The notes beneath the pieces are model-generated. The model searched no databases and was not told the origin of the DNA. It worked only from the letters and a program-made list of their open reading frames with translations. This document shows, in pieces, positions 18,351 to 26,948 of a DNA stretch of 64,000 bases (the first letter of the stretch is position 1; every line of letters begins with the position of its first letter). The DNA is from Rhizobium pisi (GTDB lineage: Bacteria; Pseudomonadota; Alphaproteobacteria; Rhizobiales; Rhizobiaceae): the NCBI RefSeq assembly GCF_003938655.1, contig NZ_RJJT01000003.1:124001-188000 (forward strand). The letters run 5' to 3'. The translations under genes were made by a program, and so were the position numbers.

Positions 18351-19591
18351 GCCTTCTTCCCGTAAATGTGGAAGCCGCCGTAAATCGCCGAGCGATCGAG
18401 CGCGGTCAGTTCACGCGACTTCTCCTCGAAGTAATCCCACTGGTCGCGGATCGAAGGCGACAGGCGGCCTTCGATGATGCTCTTCTCGGCAGCGGTGCGG
18501 AAGATCACACGGGCGCCATCGCGCGCCGTGCGGGTGATTTCCCGCCAGACGTCGTTGAGCTGCGTGTCCGTCATCCAGTCCTGCGCGTCGAGCAGGATAT
18601 AGCGGTCGCGCGAGGCGGCCGGCTCGCGCGCCAGAAGCTCGGTGAAGCTTGCATGGTGGACGTTGACGCGGTCGACATTGGCGCGGATCACCTCGTAATG
18701 CTCCGGCTTCAGATAGGTCGGCAGCGGCCCTTCCTTTTCGGTGCCGTAGCGCCGGCCGAAGGCCTGCCAGGCGAAATAGTTGTCGCTCATCGGGAAATGG
18801 CAGGCGAGCTTTTCCAGGCGATGCTTCAGCACCGGCGCGATCGAATGATCGTCTGCAAGGCTTGCGAGCTCGTCATATTGCTGCGGCGGAATGCCGAGGC
18901 CGAAAAGCGAGCTCTTGCGGCCGGTGATCCACCGCACGACCGGCTTTTCGAACAAGGGCGCGATCTGTTCGTCGAAGAACTGGCGCTGTTCGCGGATCGT
19001 GCGGGTCTTGGTCATTTCGCGCAGCTTGACGCCGTGCAGGCGGGCAAGAAGATGGGCTGCGCCGATGAAGCGGCCGAGCAGGCCCGTTTCATAGATATTG
19101 CGGTCGAAGACGGTGACGCGGCGGCGGCCGAACTTGCGGCCGTTCCAGTAGTTGCGGGTCGTCTCGTCGAGCTTGGCGGAGAGGTGCCGGTCGAAGGCGC
19201 GGCTGTTCGACTTCTCGTTCGGCATCGCCAGGAAACGGACGAGATCGGCATGATCGGGGAGATGCTTGAAGGCGGCGAGCTTCAGGCGGTTCAGCGCGAT
19301 ATGGTGCGGGTTGAGATCGACCACGTCGATCGAGGCCGGCGCCTTGGAGAGATAGGCGAGCATGTTGCAGCCGCCGGAACCGATGGTGACGATGCGATGG
19401 TTTGGCTTCAGCTCCATCGCCTGCATGTCGAGATCAGGATCTTCCCAGATCTGCGGGTAGACGAGGCCGGAGAAGAGAAGGCCGAAGAGGCGCTCGGAAA
19501 AGCCGTCCTTCGAAAAAGCCTTGTGGCGGAGAAGGGCGTCCTTGAGTTTCCGGTTCTTGCGGAAGCCGGCATCCGGTGCAAATTCTGACAT
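18347..19591 (-). CDS. btaA: SAM:diacylglycerol 3-amino-3-carboxypropyltransferase BtaA
   Basis: 414-residue DUF3419 protein that transfers the 3-amino-3-carboxypropyl group of SAM to diacylglycerol, the first step of betaine-lipid (DGTS) synthesis. Family traits include LVYPQIWEDPDLDMQAMEL, TIGSGGCNMLAYLSKAPASIDVVDLNP (SAM site), and RYILLDAQDWMTD near the C-terminus. Length is normal. It is the first gene of the btaAB operon. These lipids replace phospholipids when phosphate is short and the genes are then induced by PhoB. A weak pho-box-like site is listed upstream. Confidence 0.95.
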   Translation of the reverse strand: MSEFAPDAGFRKNRKLKDALLRHKAFSKDGFSERLFGLLFSGLVYPQIWEDPDLDMQAMELKPNHRIVTIGSGGCNMLAYLSKAPASIDVVDLNPHHIALNRLKLAAFKHLPDHADLVRFLAMPNEKSNSRAFDRHLSAKLDETTRNYWNGRKFGRRRVTVFDRNIYETGLLGRFIGAAHLLARLHGVKLREMTKTRTIREQRQFFDEQIAPLFEKPVVRWITGRKSSLFGLGIPPQQYDELASLADDHSIAPVLKHRLEKLACHFPMSDNYFAWQAFGRRYGTEKEGPLPTYLKPEHYEVIRANVDRVNVHHASFTELLAREPAASRDRYILLDAQDWMTDTQLNDVWREITRTARDGARVIFRTAAEKSIIEGRLSPSIRDQWDYFEEKSRELTALDRSAIYGGFHIYGKKA

Positions 19592-19635
19592 GAGTCTGTC
19601 ACCTTTTTAGCGTTCAGGGCGTGTAACGCGCCTCT

Positions 19636-19653
19636 GCTACAGTTTGATGACGC
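19636..19653 (-). promoter_or_regulatory. Possible Pho box upstream of btaA
   Basis: Read on the minus strand: GCGTCAT, four bases, CTGTAGC. That matches 9 of 14 positions of two CTGTCAT repeats at the correct 11-bp step, about 45 bp before the btaA start. PhoB control of btaAB is known in rhizobia, but the match here is partial. Confidence 0.35.
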
Positions 19654-19783
19654 GGGCTGTGGGCCTTGCGTTCTCGATACATGCTCCTCCTCGGAAAGTG
19701 ATCGGGGTGACGGGCCTTCTTCACGCCGCCCTCTTTCCGGCGAGCGCAATTCCTGCTTCTCTCGGGGCATTCGGAGGAATGCC

Positions 19784-21187
19784 ATGCGATTTGTTCTGCG
19801 TGTCCTGAAGGCGCTTGCTCTCCTTCTCGTTCTCGTCGTCATCGCCGGCACCGGCTGGCTCTTCGTGCAGCCGCCGGAACTCTTGCGCGTCGGGGACGGT
19901 TACGCCGCCAAGATCGTCTGCTCCAATGTCTTCATCGCCGGCCGGGAGGCGGACGAGGTGCTTCGTGACGATGTTCAGGCGCCCGGAAATCCGTTGCTGC
20001 GGCTGATGCGCGTCGGCGTCGACCGCGACAACGACCGCGTGACGGCGCGTTTCATGGGGCTGTTTGCGCCGAGCTATGCGCTCTATCGCAGCGGTCTCGG
20101 CTGCACGACCGTGCCGGACGGCGATTTCGAGGCGGCGGCGAAAGCCGTGCCCTTCGATGCGCCGCCCAGGATGGAGGCAAGCGACGCATTGTGGCCGGAG
20201 GGCGAGGGCGCCGGCAATGAGCCGGACAAGACGATCGCCGCGCTACTGGCCGATGCCCGGTTGGCCGGGCCGGCGATGCGGGCGATCGTGGTGGTGCGCA
20301 GCGGCCGCATCGTCGCTGAAGCCTATGGCCCCGGCTTCTCGGCGAAGACGCCGCTGATCGGCTGGTCGATGACGAAGACGGTGAATGCTGCGATTCTCGG
20401 CCGGCTGATGCTCGACGGCAAGATCTCCTTCGACGACGATCATCTGCTGGCGCAGTGGAAGAACGACGAACGAGCCAGGATCAAGGTGTCCGACCTGCTC
20501 GGCATGGAGAGCGGCCTTTCCTTCAACGAGGATTATGGCGATGTCGCTGACGTGACGCGCATGCTCTATCTCGATCCAGACATGGTCTCGCTGCCGGCCA
20601 ACGCGCCGATGGAGGCCGCACCCGGCCAGCTTTTCCGCTATTCGAGCGGCACGGCCGTGCTCTTGTCGCGTATCTGGATGGACAGGGTCGGCAACGCGCA
20701 GGCCGCCTTTTCCTATCCGCATGACGCGCTGTTTTCACCGCTCGGCATGACGAGCGCCGTCTTCGAAGTCGACGCGCGCGGCACGTTTGCCGGCAGCTCC
20801 TATCTTTACGCAACGGCGCATGACTGGGCGCGATTCGGGCAATTCCTGCTGCAGGACGGTGTGTGGAACGGCCGGTGGCTGCTGCCGGAGGGTTTCGTCG
20901 GCGCCATGCGCACCCCGACGGCGGCTTCGAACGGACGGTATACGCAGGGCCAGGCCTGGCTCGCCCCCGGCGGACCGAGCGCTGCGTTCGGGCTGCCGGA
21001 GGATACGTTCTGGCTGACGGGCCATGACGGGCAGAGCATGGCGATCGTGCCTTCCGCCGGGCTGGTCGTCGTCCGGCTCGGACTGACGCCCGGCTGGCTT
21101 GGCTATCAGCCGCAGCCGCTTCTCAAGGCGATCCTGGCAGCCTTGCCGCAAGCCGGAGAGCCGCAACAGCAGGCCGGATCGCAATAG
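19784..21187 (+). CDS. Serine hydrolase, beta-lactamase (class C) family
   Basis: 467-residue protein with an N-terminal hydrophobic anchor (about 5-25) and a DD-peptidase/beta-lactamase fold. The nucleophile is in SMTK (about 197-200, GWSMTKTVNAAI), and RYSSGTAVLLSRI supplies the second motif Tyr/Ser region. A third-motif like HDGQSM lies near the C-terminus. The family includes carboxypeptidases, esterases and 6-aminohexanoate-dimer hydrolase-like proteins. The motifs are closer to the esterase/amide-hydrolase side than to true AmpC. Membrane tethered, facing the periplasm. It is divergent from btaA. Confidence 0.88.
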   Translation: MRFVLRVLKALALLLVLVVIAGTGWLFVQPPELLRVGDGYAAKIVCSNVFIAGREADEVLRDDVQAPGNPLLRLMRVGVDRDNDRVTARFMGLFAPSYALYRSGLGCTTVPDGDFEAAAKAVPFDAPPRMEASDALWPEGEGAGNEPDKTIAALLADARLAGPAMRAIVVVRSGRIVAEAYGPGFSAKTPLIGWSMTKTVNAAILGRLMLDGKISFDDDHLLAQWKNDERARIKVSDLLGMESGLSFNEDYGDVADVTRMLYLDPDMVSLPANAPMEAAPGQLFRYSSGTAVLLSRIWMDRVGNAQAAFSYPHDALFSPLGMTSAVFEVDARGTFAGSSYLYATAHDWARFGQFLLQDGVWNGRWLLPEGFVGAMRTPTAASNGRYTQGQAWLAPGGPSAAFGLPEDTFWLTGHDGQSMAIVPSAGLVVVRLGLTPGWLGYQPQPLLKAILAALPQAGEPQQQAGSQ

Positions 21188-21255
21188 CGCACGCAAGCGC
21201 AGCCATAAGCAGGCTTCGAAGCCGTTTCAGTTTCGTTGTTAGCAATTGCCCGGTG

Positions 21256-22191
21256 TCAATAATTGCCTTGGGCGACGTCGGTCATGCCCTTGCGCTTGGC
21301 GTCGTAGTAATAGCCGCGCGCATAGAGGCGGACGGCGTCGTCTTCCTTGTTGTCGGAGACGAGCCAGGCGCCGCGCAGATATTTCGCGGCATATTTGATG
21401 TTGGTCTCGGCGTCGAAGAGGCCGCCCGGCGCACCGTCATAGCCCATGGACTTGGCGGTGTTGTACTTGATCTGCATCAGGCCGAAATAGCCGCGCTTGT
21501 TATAGGCCTTCGGATTGTAACGGCTTTCGCGATGGACGATGCGGTGGAGCAGCGTCTCGGGAATTTCGTAGATCTTCGAATATTTCTGGATGAGCTTGGT
21601 GACGAAGCTTTTCTCGACGGTCGGCGCGTCGTCTGTGTCGTCGTCGCTGAACATCGGCGGCGCGGTCGGCGGATCGATCGGCCCGGATTCGTCGAAGCCG
21701 TAATCCATGGAGCGCGGCGTGGTGTCGACCGCGGCAAGTGCCGCAAGGGCGCTGTTCTGCGGCGTTGCCGCAAAGGCAAGCTGTGTCGTCGGCTGCGCGG
21801 GCGTGCCCGGACGCGGCGTCGGCACGACGGACTGGATCGCCGTCATCTCCGGCGTCAGCGGGATTTGCGCATAGGCTACCGGCTGGATGCCAAGATCGGC
21901 GGGCTGGGACGCCGTGGCAGCCGGCATCGCCGTTGCGGTCAGCGAAGGAGTTGTCTGCGTCTGGGGAAGAACGGCGCCGGCAACTGCCTGGCCGGAAGCG
22001 CCCTCGGCTGTCGGGATCGCGGCGAGTGTCGCATCTTCGCCGGGCTTCGGCATCGGTATCACGGTCTGAGCGGCTGTCAGTTCGGCCTGGGAGGTGTATT
22101 CGACGCTCGAGCAGCCCGTTACCACGCCGCAGCAGAGCATCGTGGAAACGACAAGACCGCGTTTTAAGCCGGACAATCCGATCGCTACCAT
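21256..22191 (-). CDS. SLT lytic transglycosylase lipoprotein
   Basis: 311-residue lipoprotein. The signal ends VVTGC (Cys about residue 27). A long Ala/Pro/Thr-rich linker (about 30-150) follows. The SLT domain in the C-terminal half has the catalytic Glu in VHRESRYNPKAYNKRGYFGLMQI and YDGAPGGLFDAETNIKYAAKYL. It cleaves peptidoglycan strands at the outer or inner membrane. Convergent with the serine hydrolase across 68 bp. The long linker would let the domain reach the wall. Confidence 0.93.
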   Translation of the reverse strand: MVAIGLSGLKRGLVVSTMLCCGVVTGCSSVEYTSQAELTAAQTVIPMPKPGEDATLAAIPTAEGASGQAVAGAVLPQTQTTPSLTATAMPAATASQPADLGIQPVAYAQIPLTPEMTAIQSVVPTPRPGTPAQPTTQLAFAATPQNSALAALAAVDTTPRSMDYGFDESGPIDPPTAPPMFSDDDTDDAPTVEKSFVTKLIQKYSKIYEIPETLLHRIVHRESRYNPKAYNKRGYFGLMQIKYNTAKSMGYDGAPGGLFDAETNIKYAAKYLRGAWLVSDNKEDDAVRLYARGYYYDAKRKGMTDVAQGNY

Positions 22192-22306
22192 TCCGTCACT
22201 TTCGTGAAATCGCGCCGCCCCGGCAGCGTATAAAAGTTACTAAATACCTTAAGCCCCGCTGACCGCATTAACCTATTCGTGGCTTTCCGGCAACCACGGA
22301 ATGTTA

Positions 22307-22942
22307 CTAAGCTGCAATACGGCGATACCCGGCCGTTACGGCGCCTGCGGCGATCAGCAAAGTGCCGCCTGTGCGGTTTACGGCGCGCTGGACGCTCGCC
22401 TTGCGAATCAGTCCGCGGGCGGCATGGGCGAGAAGCGCATAGGTGGAGGCGTTGAGGATCGCGAGTACGAGGAAGGTCGCTTCCATGATCGCCATCTGCC
22501 CGAAAAAGGGCAGGGCGGGGTTGAGGAACTGCGGCACGAAGGCGACGAAGAAGACGATGCTCTTCGGGTTGAGGGCGGTGACGACATAGGCGTGGAGGAA
22601 GATTTTGAGCGACTTCTCTTCCGGCAGATTGTCGTTGTCGGCAACCGGCTCGCCGATCACGGGAGCCCGCCAGAGCTTGATTCCCAGCCAGATCAGGTAG
22701 GCGCCGCCGATCCACTTCAGGACGGTGAAGAGGGCGGCGGAGGTGGCGAGCACCGCGCCGAGACCGAAGAGGGAAGCCGTCATCGCCGTGAAGTCGCCGA
22801 GCGCCACACCGCTCACCGTCGCGAACGCAGTCCTGCGGCCATGACCAAGCGCATAGGAGACGACGAGCAATATCGTCGGCCCCGGTATGGCCAGCATGAT
22901 GGCGGATGCGGCCGCAAAAGCGACCCAGGCTTCAACCGACAT
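22307..22942 (-). CDS. LysE family translocator
   Basis: Inner-membrane exporter of 211 residues with six hydrophobic segments. The N-terminus has AIPGPTILLVVSYALGHGRRTAF, the hallmark PGP motif of the LysE/RhtB family, and the middle has LKWIGGAYLIWLGIKLW. The substrate is probably an amino acid or a homoserine-lactone-like compound; not resolved. It is a single gene between the SLT lipoprotein and pfp genes with its own upstream region. Confidence 0.93.
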   Translation of the reverse strand: MSVEAWVAFAAASAIMLAIPGPTILLVVSYALGHGRRTAFATVSGVALGDFTAMTASLFGLGAVLATSAALFTVLKWIGGAYLIWLGIKLWRAPVIGEPVADNDNLPEEKSLKIFLHAYVVTALNPKSIVFFVAFVPQFLNPALPFFGQMAIMEATFLVLAILNASTYALLAHAARGLIRKASVQRAVNRTGGTLLIAAGAVTAGYRRIAA

Positions 22943-22999
22943 GGTGTCTCCTCCTATTCCTCAGGAAGAAGCAAAGACATCATATTAACGATCCGTCAA

Positions 23000-24211
23000 T
23001 CACGCTTCCTTGTATTTCTGCCCTATATTGTCCATGACTTCGGCAAACCATGCCGTAGAAAGGTCAAAAGCCTTGCCGCCCTTGATGCGCGGGAATTCTA
23101 TAGTGCGCAATTTACCGTTCTGCGCTTCATCGTGACCGGTGACGCCGGAGACTTTGTTAAGAGCGCTTTCGACGGCGAGGTCGACCATGCTCTGGATCAG
23201 CCTGAGGTCGTCGCCATTGGCCGGAGCCGAACGGGCGAAATAGCCGGATTTCTGTACGAGGGAACGTTCGGCATCGAGCAGATTGGCGAACTGCTTCTGG
23301 AACCAGGCGCCGACATTGATCGTGTCGATCTTCACATGACCGAAAGCGTCGCGCTTGACGGTCTCGCCGGCGGCTTCGCGCTCCGCGACGATGGCGTCGA
23401 GGCAGGCGCCTTCCGAGACGAAGACGGTGGCATGGCCGGTGCGGTCCATGATGTCCTTCAAGCGGGCGGCCTCGGCATCGAGGTCGAAGGCCATCTCGGG
23501 CAGGTAGACGGCGTCGATGCTCTTCAGATGCGCATCCATCATCAGGCCGTCGACATACTGGTTGCGGCTGGTGCGCTGGAGATAGGCGCGAGCGGTGGCG
23601 GCCGTCAGCCAGCCGCAATGGCGGCCCATAACCTCGTGGATGACGAGGGTGCGGGGCGCTGCCGTCTGCTCGTTGCTGACATTGTCGAAGAAATGCGCGC
23701 CGACTTCGGCGGCCGTCCAGGCGCCAAGCGACTGGCGGATCGGCACCACGTCGTTGTCGACTGTTTTCGGCAGGCCGACGACCGTGAGATTGTAGCCGTT
23801 GGCGGCGAGATAGGCGGCAAGGTCGGCAGCCGTGGTGTTGGTGTCGTCGCCACCGATCGTGTGGAGAATGGTGATGCCGTCGTTGGCGAGGCGTTCGGCG
23901 GCGACCCGGAGCGGGTTCTCGCCTTCCTTGACCAGGCCGCGCTTGACGCAATCGGCGGCATTGGTGAGCTTGACGCGGCTGTTGCCGATCGGCGAGCCGC
24001 CGTAGCGGTGCAAGAGCGGCGCCTTTTCGCGCATATCGCGACTGATTGCGATGCTGTCGCCGAGCAATACGCCCTGATAGCCCGACTTGTAGGCGACGAG
24101 GTCGATCTCGGGTGCGACGTCGCTGTAGCGTTCGATGAGGCCGCCGACGGCGGAGGAAAGACAGGGCGCCAGGCCTCCGGCGGTCAGCATTGCGACTTTC
24201 TGTTTGGCCAT
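23000..24211 (-). CDS. pfp: Pyrophosphate-dependent 6-phosphofructokinase
   Basis: 403-residue PFK that phosphorylates fructose 6-phosphate, probably with pyrophosphate. N-terminal TAGGLAPCLSSAVGGLIERY forms the phosphate-binding loop. The GGDDTNTTAADLA motif has Asp where ATP enzymes have Gly, the accepted marker of PPi use. The catalytic region GLPKTVDNDV and an EVMGRHCGWL segment follow. Rhizobia mostly lack ATP-PFK and rely on the Entner-Doudoroff route, so this enzyme can also run in the gluconeogenic direction. No glycolytic neighbours; it is transcribed alone. Confidence 0.93.
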   Translation of the reverse strand: MAKQKVAMLTAGGLAPCLSSAVGGLIERYSDVAPEIDLVAYKSGYQGVLLGDSIAISRDMREKAPLLHRYGGSPIGNSRVKLTNAADCVKRGLVKEGENPLRVAAERLANDGITILHTIGGDDTNTTAADLAAYLAANGYNLTVVGLPKTVDNDVVPIRQSLGAWTAAEVGAHFFDNVSNEQTAAPRTLVIHEVMGRHCGWLTAATARAYLQRTSRNQYVDGLMMDAHLKSIDAVYLPEMAFDLDAEAARLKDIMDRTGHATVFVSEGACLDAIVAEREAAGETVKRDAFGHVKIDTINVGAWFQKQFANLLDAERSLVQKSGYFARSAPANGDDLRLIQSMVDLAVESALNKVSGVTGHDEAQNGKLRTIEFPRIKGGKAFDLSTAWFAEVMDNIGQKYKEA

Positions 24212-24574
24212 GGATCCCTCCTGCGGTGTTACTGTGCGGCAGCGTAGCTAGCGCATGGATGCGGCAGGGAAAGGGCCCTGTAAAGTAAAGAATTTACGAA
24301 AAACGCGCCTTTCTGCGGCTGCCGACAGCAAAGGCTAATGGAACCGCCGATATAATCGTTTCAAGCCCGGCCTGTGCGTCTGGAAGCTTTTGTGGAAATC
24401 GTCGACGTGGCGAACCGGGAGCCATGCGAAGTGGAGCAGGGGCGCTTGCTGCGATGCAATAATTACCGAATTGTGAAAACTGTTTTCGATCCTACGACCA
24501 ATAGTCGCCTTGCAAAGGCTCGGATTCTTTGGTCAAGCTGTTTGTTATAACGGCAAGCGTGCGAGAGATCTTCG
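24212..24574. other. Intergenic region, divergent promoters
   Basis: 363 bp between the divergent pfp and J-domain genes. It must contain both promoters, but I find no convincing -35/-10 pair, hairpin or repeat. It has short AT-rich stretches (about 24280-24300 and 24455-24485) and no plausible small gene. Confidence 0.5.
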
Positions 24575-25282
24575 ATGTCCTTCTGGGAAAAACTGTTGAA
24601 TGCCATTGGCAATACCGCGGGCAATGCGCTCTCCGCGGTGGTCGAGGCTATCCGCACGGTTTTCGAAGGCGATCCGGAGACGCGGCGCAAGGTGGCCTTT
24701 TCCGTGGCGATCATCGCGCTTTCGGCCAAGATGGCCAAGGCTGACGGCATCGTCAGCGAGAAGGAGGTCGAAGCCTTCCGCGAAATCTTCGAGTTTCCTG
24801 CGGACCAGGCGAAGAACGTCGCCAGGCTCTACAATCTCGCGCGCCAGGACGTCGCCGGCTACGAAGCCTATGCCGAGCGGCTTTCTTCGCTCTGCGTCAC
24901 CTGCGCGGCCAATTGCCCGGTGCTCGAAGACGTGCTCGACGGCCTTTTCCACATCGCCAAGGCCGATAGGCTGGTCCACGAGAAGGAACTGAATTTCCTG
25001 CGTCATATCGCCGAGATCTTCCAGATGAGCGAGACCCGCTTCGAGCAGATCGCCGCCCGCCACGTCTTTTCCGGCGGCGATCCCTATAAGGTGCTTGGCG
25101 TGTCGCCATCCGACGATTTTCTGACGATCCGCCGCCGCTACCATGGCCTCGTGAGCGAACATCACCCCGACCGGCTGATCTCGCGCGGCGTGCCCAAGGA
25201 GTTCCATGTGATCGCCAATGAGCGCATGGCGGCGCTGAATGCGGCCTATGCGGCGATCGAGAAGGAACGCCGCGCCGCATGA
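24575..25282 (+). CDS. TerB/J-domain co-chaperone (DjlA-like)
   Basis: 235-residue protein. Residues about 40-160 form a TerB-like helical domain (VAIIALSAKMAKADGIVSEKEVEAF..., with acidic repeats KADGIVSEKE and KADRLVHEKE). Residues about 168-235 form a J-domain with its HPD motif in SEHHPDRLI, which stimulates the DnaK ATPase. The order TerB then J is that of DjlA, but there is no N-terminal transmembrane helix, so it is cytosolic. Its stop overlaps the start of the amidase gene by 4 bp (ATGA). Confidence 0.9.
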   Translation: MSFWEKLLNAIGNTAGNALSAVVEAIRTVFEGDPETRRKVAFSVAIIALSAKMAKADGIVSEKEVEAFREIFEFPADQAKNVARLYNLARQDVAGYEAYAERLSSLCVTCAANCPVLEDVLDGLFHIAKADRLVHEKELNFLRHIAEIFQMSETRFEQIAARHVFSGGDPYKVLGVSPSDDFLTIRRRYHGLVSEHHPDRLISRGVPKEFHVIANERMAALNAAYAAIEKERRAA

Positions 25283-26040
25283 CCTCTTTCGAGGCCGATT
25301 ATCGAAGCGCATCCGTGCGTCCATCGCCGAACCATGGCGAGCGGGCGGACGGGCGCGATCCCGATATGATCCTGCTGCACTATACCGGCATGCCGACGCC
25401 AGAGGGCGCGCTCGACTGGCTCTGTCGCGCCGAGAGCCAGGTTTCCAGCCATTATTTCGTGCATGAGAACGGTGACGTGGTGCAGCTCGTGCCGGAAACG
25501 CGGCGCGCCTGGCATGCAGGCAAGAGCAGCTGGCACGGCGAGACGGATATCAATTCGCTGTCGATCGGCATCGAGATCGCCAATGCAGGCCATCCCGGCG
25601 GCCTTCCCGACTATCCGAAAGAACAGATCGCGGCGGTGATCGAATTGTGTCGCGACTGTGTCAAACGTTGGTCGATCGCGCCGGAAAGGGTGCTTGGTCA
25701 CTCCGATGTCGCCCCTGTCCGCAAGGTCGATCCGGGCGAAAAATTCCCCTGGGGCGAGCTTTGCCGGGCGGGTGTCGGGCACTGGGTCGAGCCGGCAAGG
25801 ATCACCGGCGGGCGCTTCTTCCAGCGTGGCGACGCCGGCCAACCGGTCGAAGCGCTGCAATCAATGCTGTCGCTCTACGGTTATGGCACTGAAATCACGG
25901 GTGAATTCTCCGAAAAGACGGCCGGCGACGTGGAAGCCTTCCAGCGCCATTTCCGCCCCGAACGGGTGGATGGGATCGCCGATTTCTCGACCATCGACAC
26001 GCTGCATCGGCTGCTGTCGGCGTTGCCGCGTTATTCCTGA
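25279..26040 (+). CDS. N-acetylmuramoyl-L-alanine amidase, AmiD/AmpD-like
   Basis: 253-residue amidase_2 domain protein, which cuts between MurNAc and the stem peptide. Zinc ligands are visible as LLHYTGM (first His), VLGHSDVAP (second His) and KVDPGEKFPW (Asp). A C-terminal peptidoglycan-binding domain covers about 190-250 (PVEALQSMLSLYGYG). There is no evident signal peptide, so it may be cytosolic and act in muropeptide recycling (AmpD-like). The extra binding domain is more AmiD-like. It is translationally coupled to the J-domain gene. Confidence 0.92.
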   Translation: MTSFEADYRSASVRPSPNHGERADGRDPDMILLHYTGMPTPEGALDWLCRAESQVSSHYFVHENGDVVQLVPETRRAWHAGKSSWHGETDINSLSIGIEIANAGHPGGLPDYPKEQIAAVIELCRDCVKRWSIAPERVLGHSDVAPVRKVDPGEKFPWGELCRAGVGHWVEPARITGGRFFQRGDAGQPVEALQSMLSLYGYGTEITGEFSEKTAGDVEAFQRHFRPERVDGIADFSTIDTLHRLLSALPRYS

Positions 26041-26301
26041 CGGTAGAAGCCGGATTTTTCGGCGGTTTTCCCGTGTTGGGCGAGAAATCTGCCGCGCCAC
26101 ATCATTTCCCTATTATCTCCTCATTGCGATGGTCTAAGAACGCCCGCTGAACAGCGCTCGCGGCTTATTTAAAGTGTAACGACGAGCGCAAAATGAAACG
26201 ATAAGAATTGCTGCGGACGCGATCAGTCCTTGATCGCGTATGACCGGATGACGGCGAGGCGCGCAGTCCTGCAATTCTTTGGGTCGGAGTAAAGAGACTA
26301 T

Positions 26302-26832
26302 ATGAAGAATTTGATTATTGGCGCTGCGGCGTGCTTCGGCATGCTGCTGGCAGGGTATAACTTTGCCTCGGCGAATGATGACTGGGGTGTCAGGGCGCAA
26401 ACCATCTCGCTGAAGACCGTTGATCGCCAGAGCGGCTATGCGATGCCCGACTTCTCCACCGCCGCCGTTCCCTATGCTGCGCTGATCAATAAATATGCCG
26501 CTCAATACGACGTCCCCGTCGCACTCGCCCAGGCCGTCGTTCGCGTCGAGAGCAATTTCAATCCGAACGCGCGCGGCAGCGCCGGCGAAATCGGCCTGAT
26601 GCAGATCAAGCCGGCAACGGCCAGGGTGATGGGGTATTCCGGCACGAGGAAGGGCCTGTTCGATCCCGAGACCAATATCAAATTCGGCATGAAATACCTG
26701 GCGGCCGCCCACCAGCTCGGCGGCGGCGAGACCTGCAACACCATCCTCAAATACAATGCCGGCCATGCCGCAACCCGCATGAACCCAGTGTCGAAGACCT
26801 ATTGCGGCAAGGTGCTGGCAATGCTCGACTGA
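26302..26832 (+). CDS. Small SLT lytic transglycosylase
   Basis: 176-residue secreted protein: signal peptide MKNLIIGAAACFGMLLAG...ASA, then an SLT domain with the catalytic Glu in VRVESNFNPNARGSAGEIGLMQI and the ending CNTILKYNAGHAATRM. It is shorter than most MltE-like enzymes because the domain makes up almost the whole protein. Its role is in cell-wall turnover or in opening the wall for an envelope machine. It lies 261 bp after the amidase and appears to have its own promoter. Confidence 0.93.
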   Translation: MKNLIIGAAACFGMLLAGYNFASANDDWGVRAQTISLKTVDRQSGYAMPDFSTAAVPYAALINKYAAQYDVPVALAQAVVRVESNFNPNARGSAGEIGLMQIKPATARVMGYSGTRKGLFDPETNIKFGMKYLAAAHQLGGGETCNTILKYNAGHAATRMNPVSKTYCGKVLAMLD

Positions 26833-26948
26833 GCACGGCCGCACAAGCGCTTTCGAGAACTCTTGCGGCAATTTTGCGATATGAATCAGTGCGCTTGCCG
26901 TGATATCCCAGCTTGAAACGAGGTGGGCCACCTCGCAATGAGGTGGAA

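Noticed and set aside
22301..24247. 648-codon plus-strand open frame over LysE and pfp genes
   Set aside because: Spans the antisense of two real genes; no domain and no start signal.
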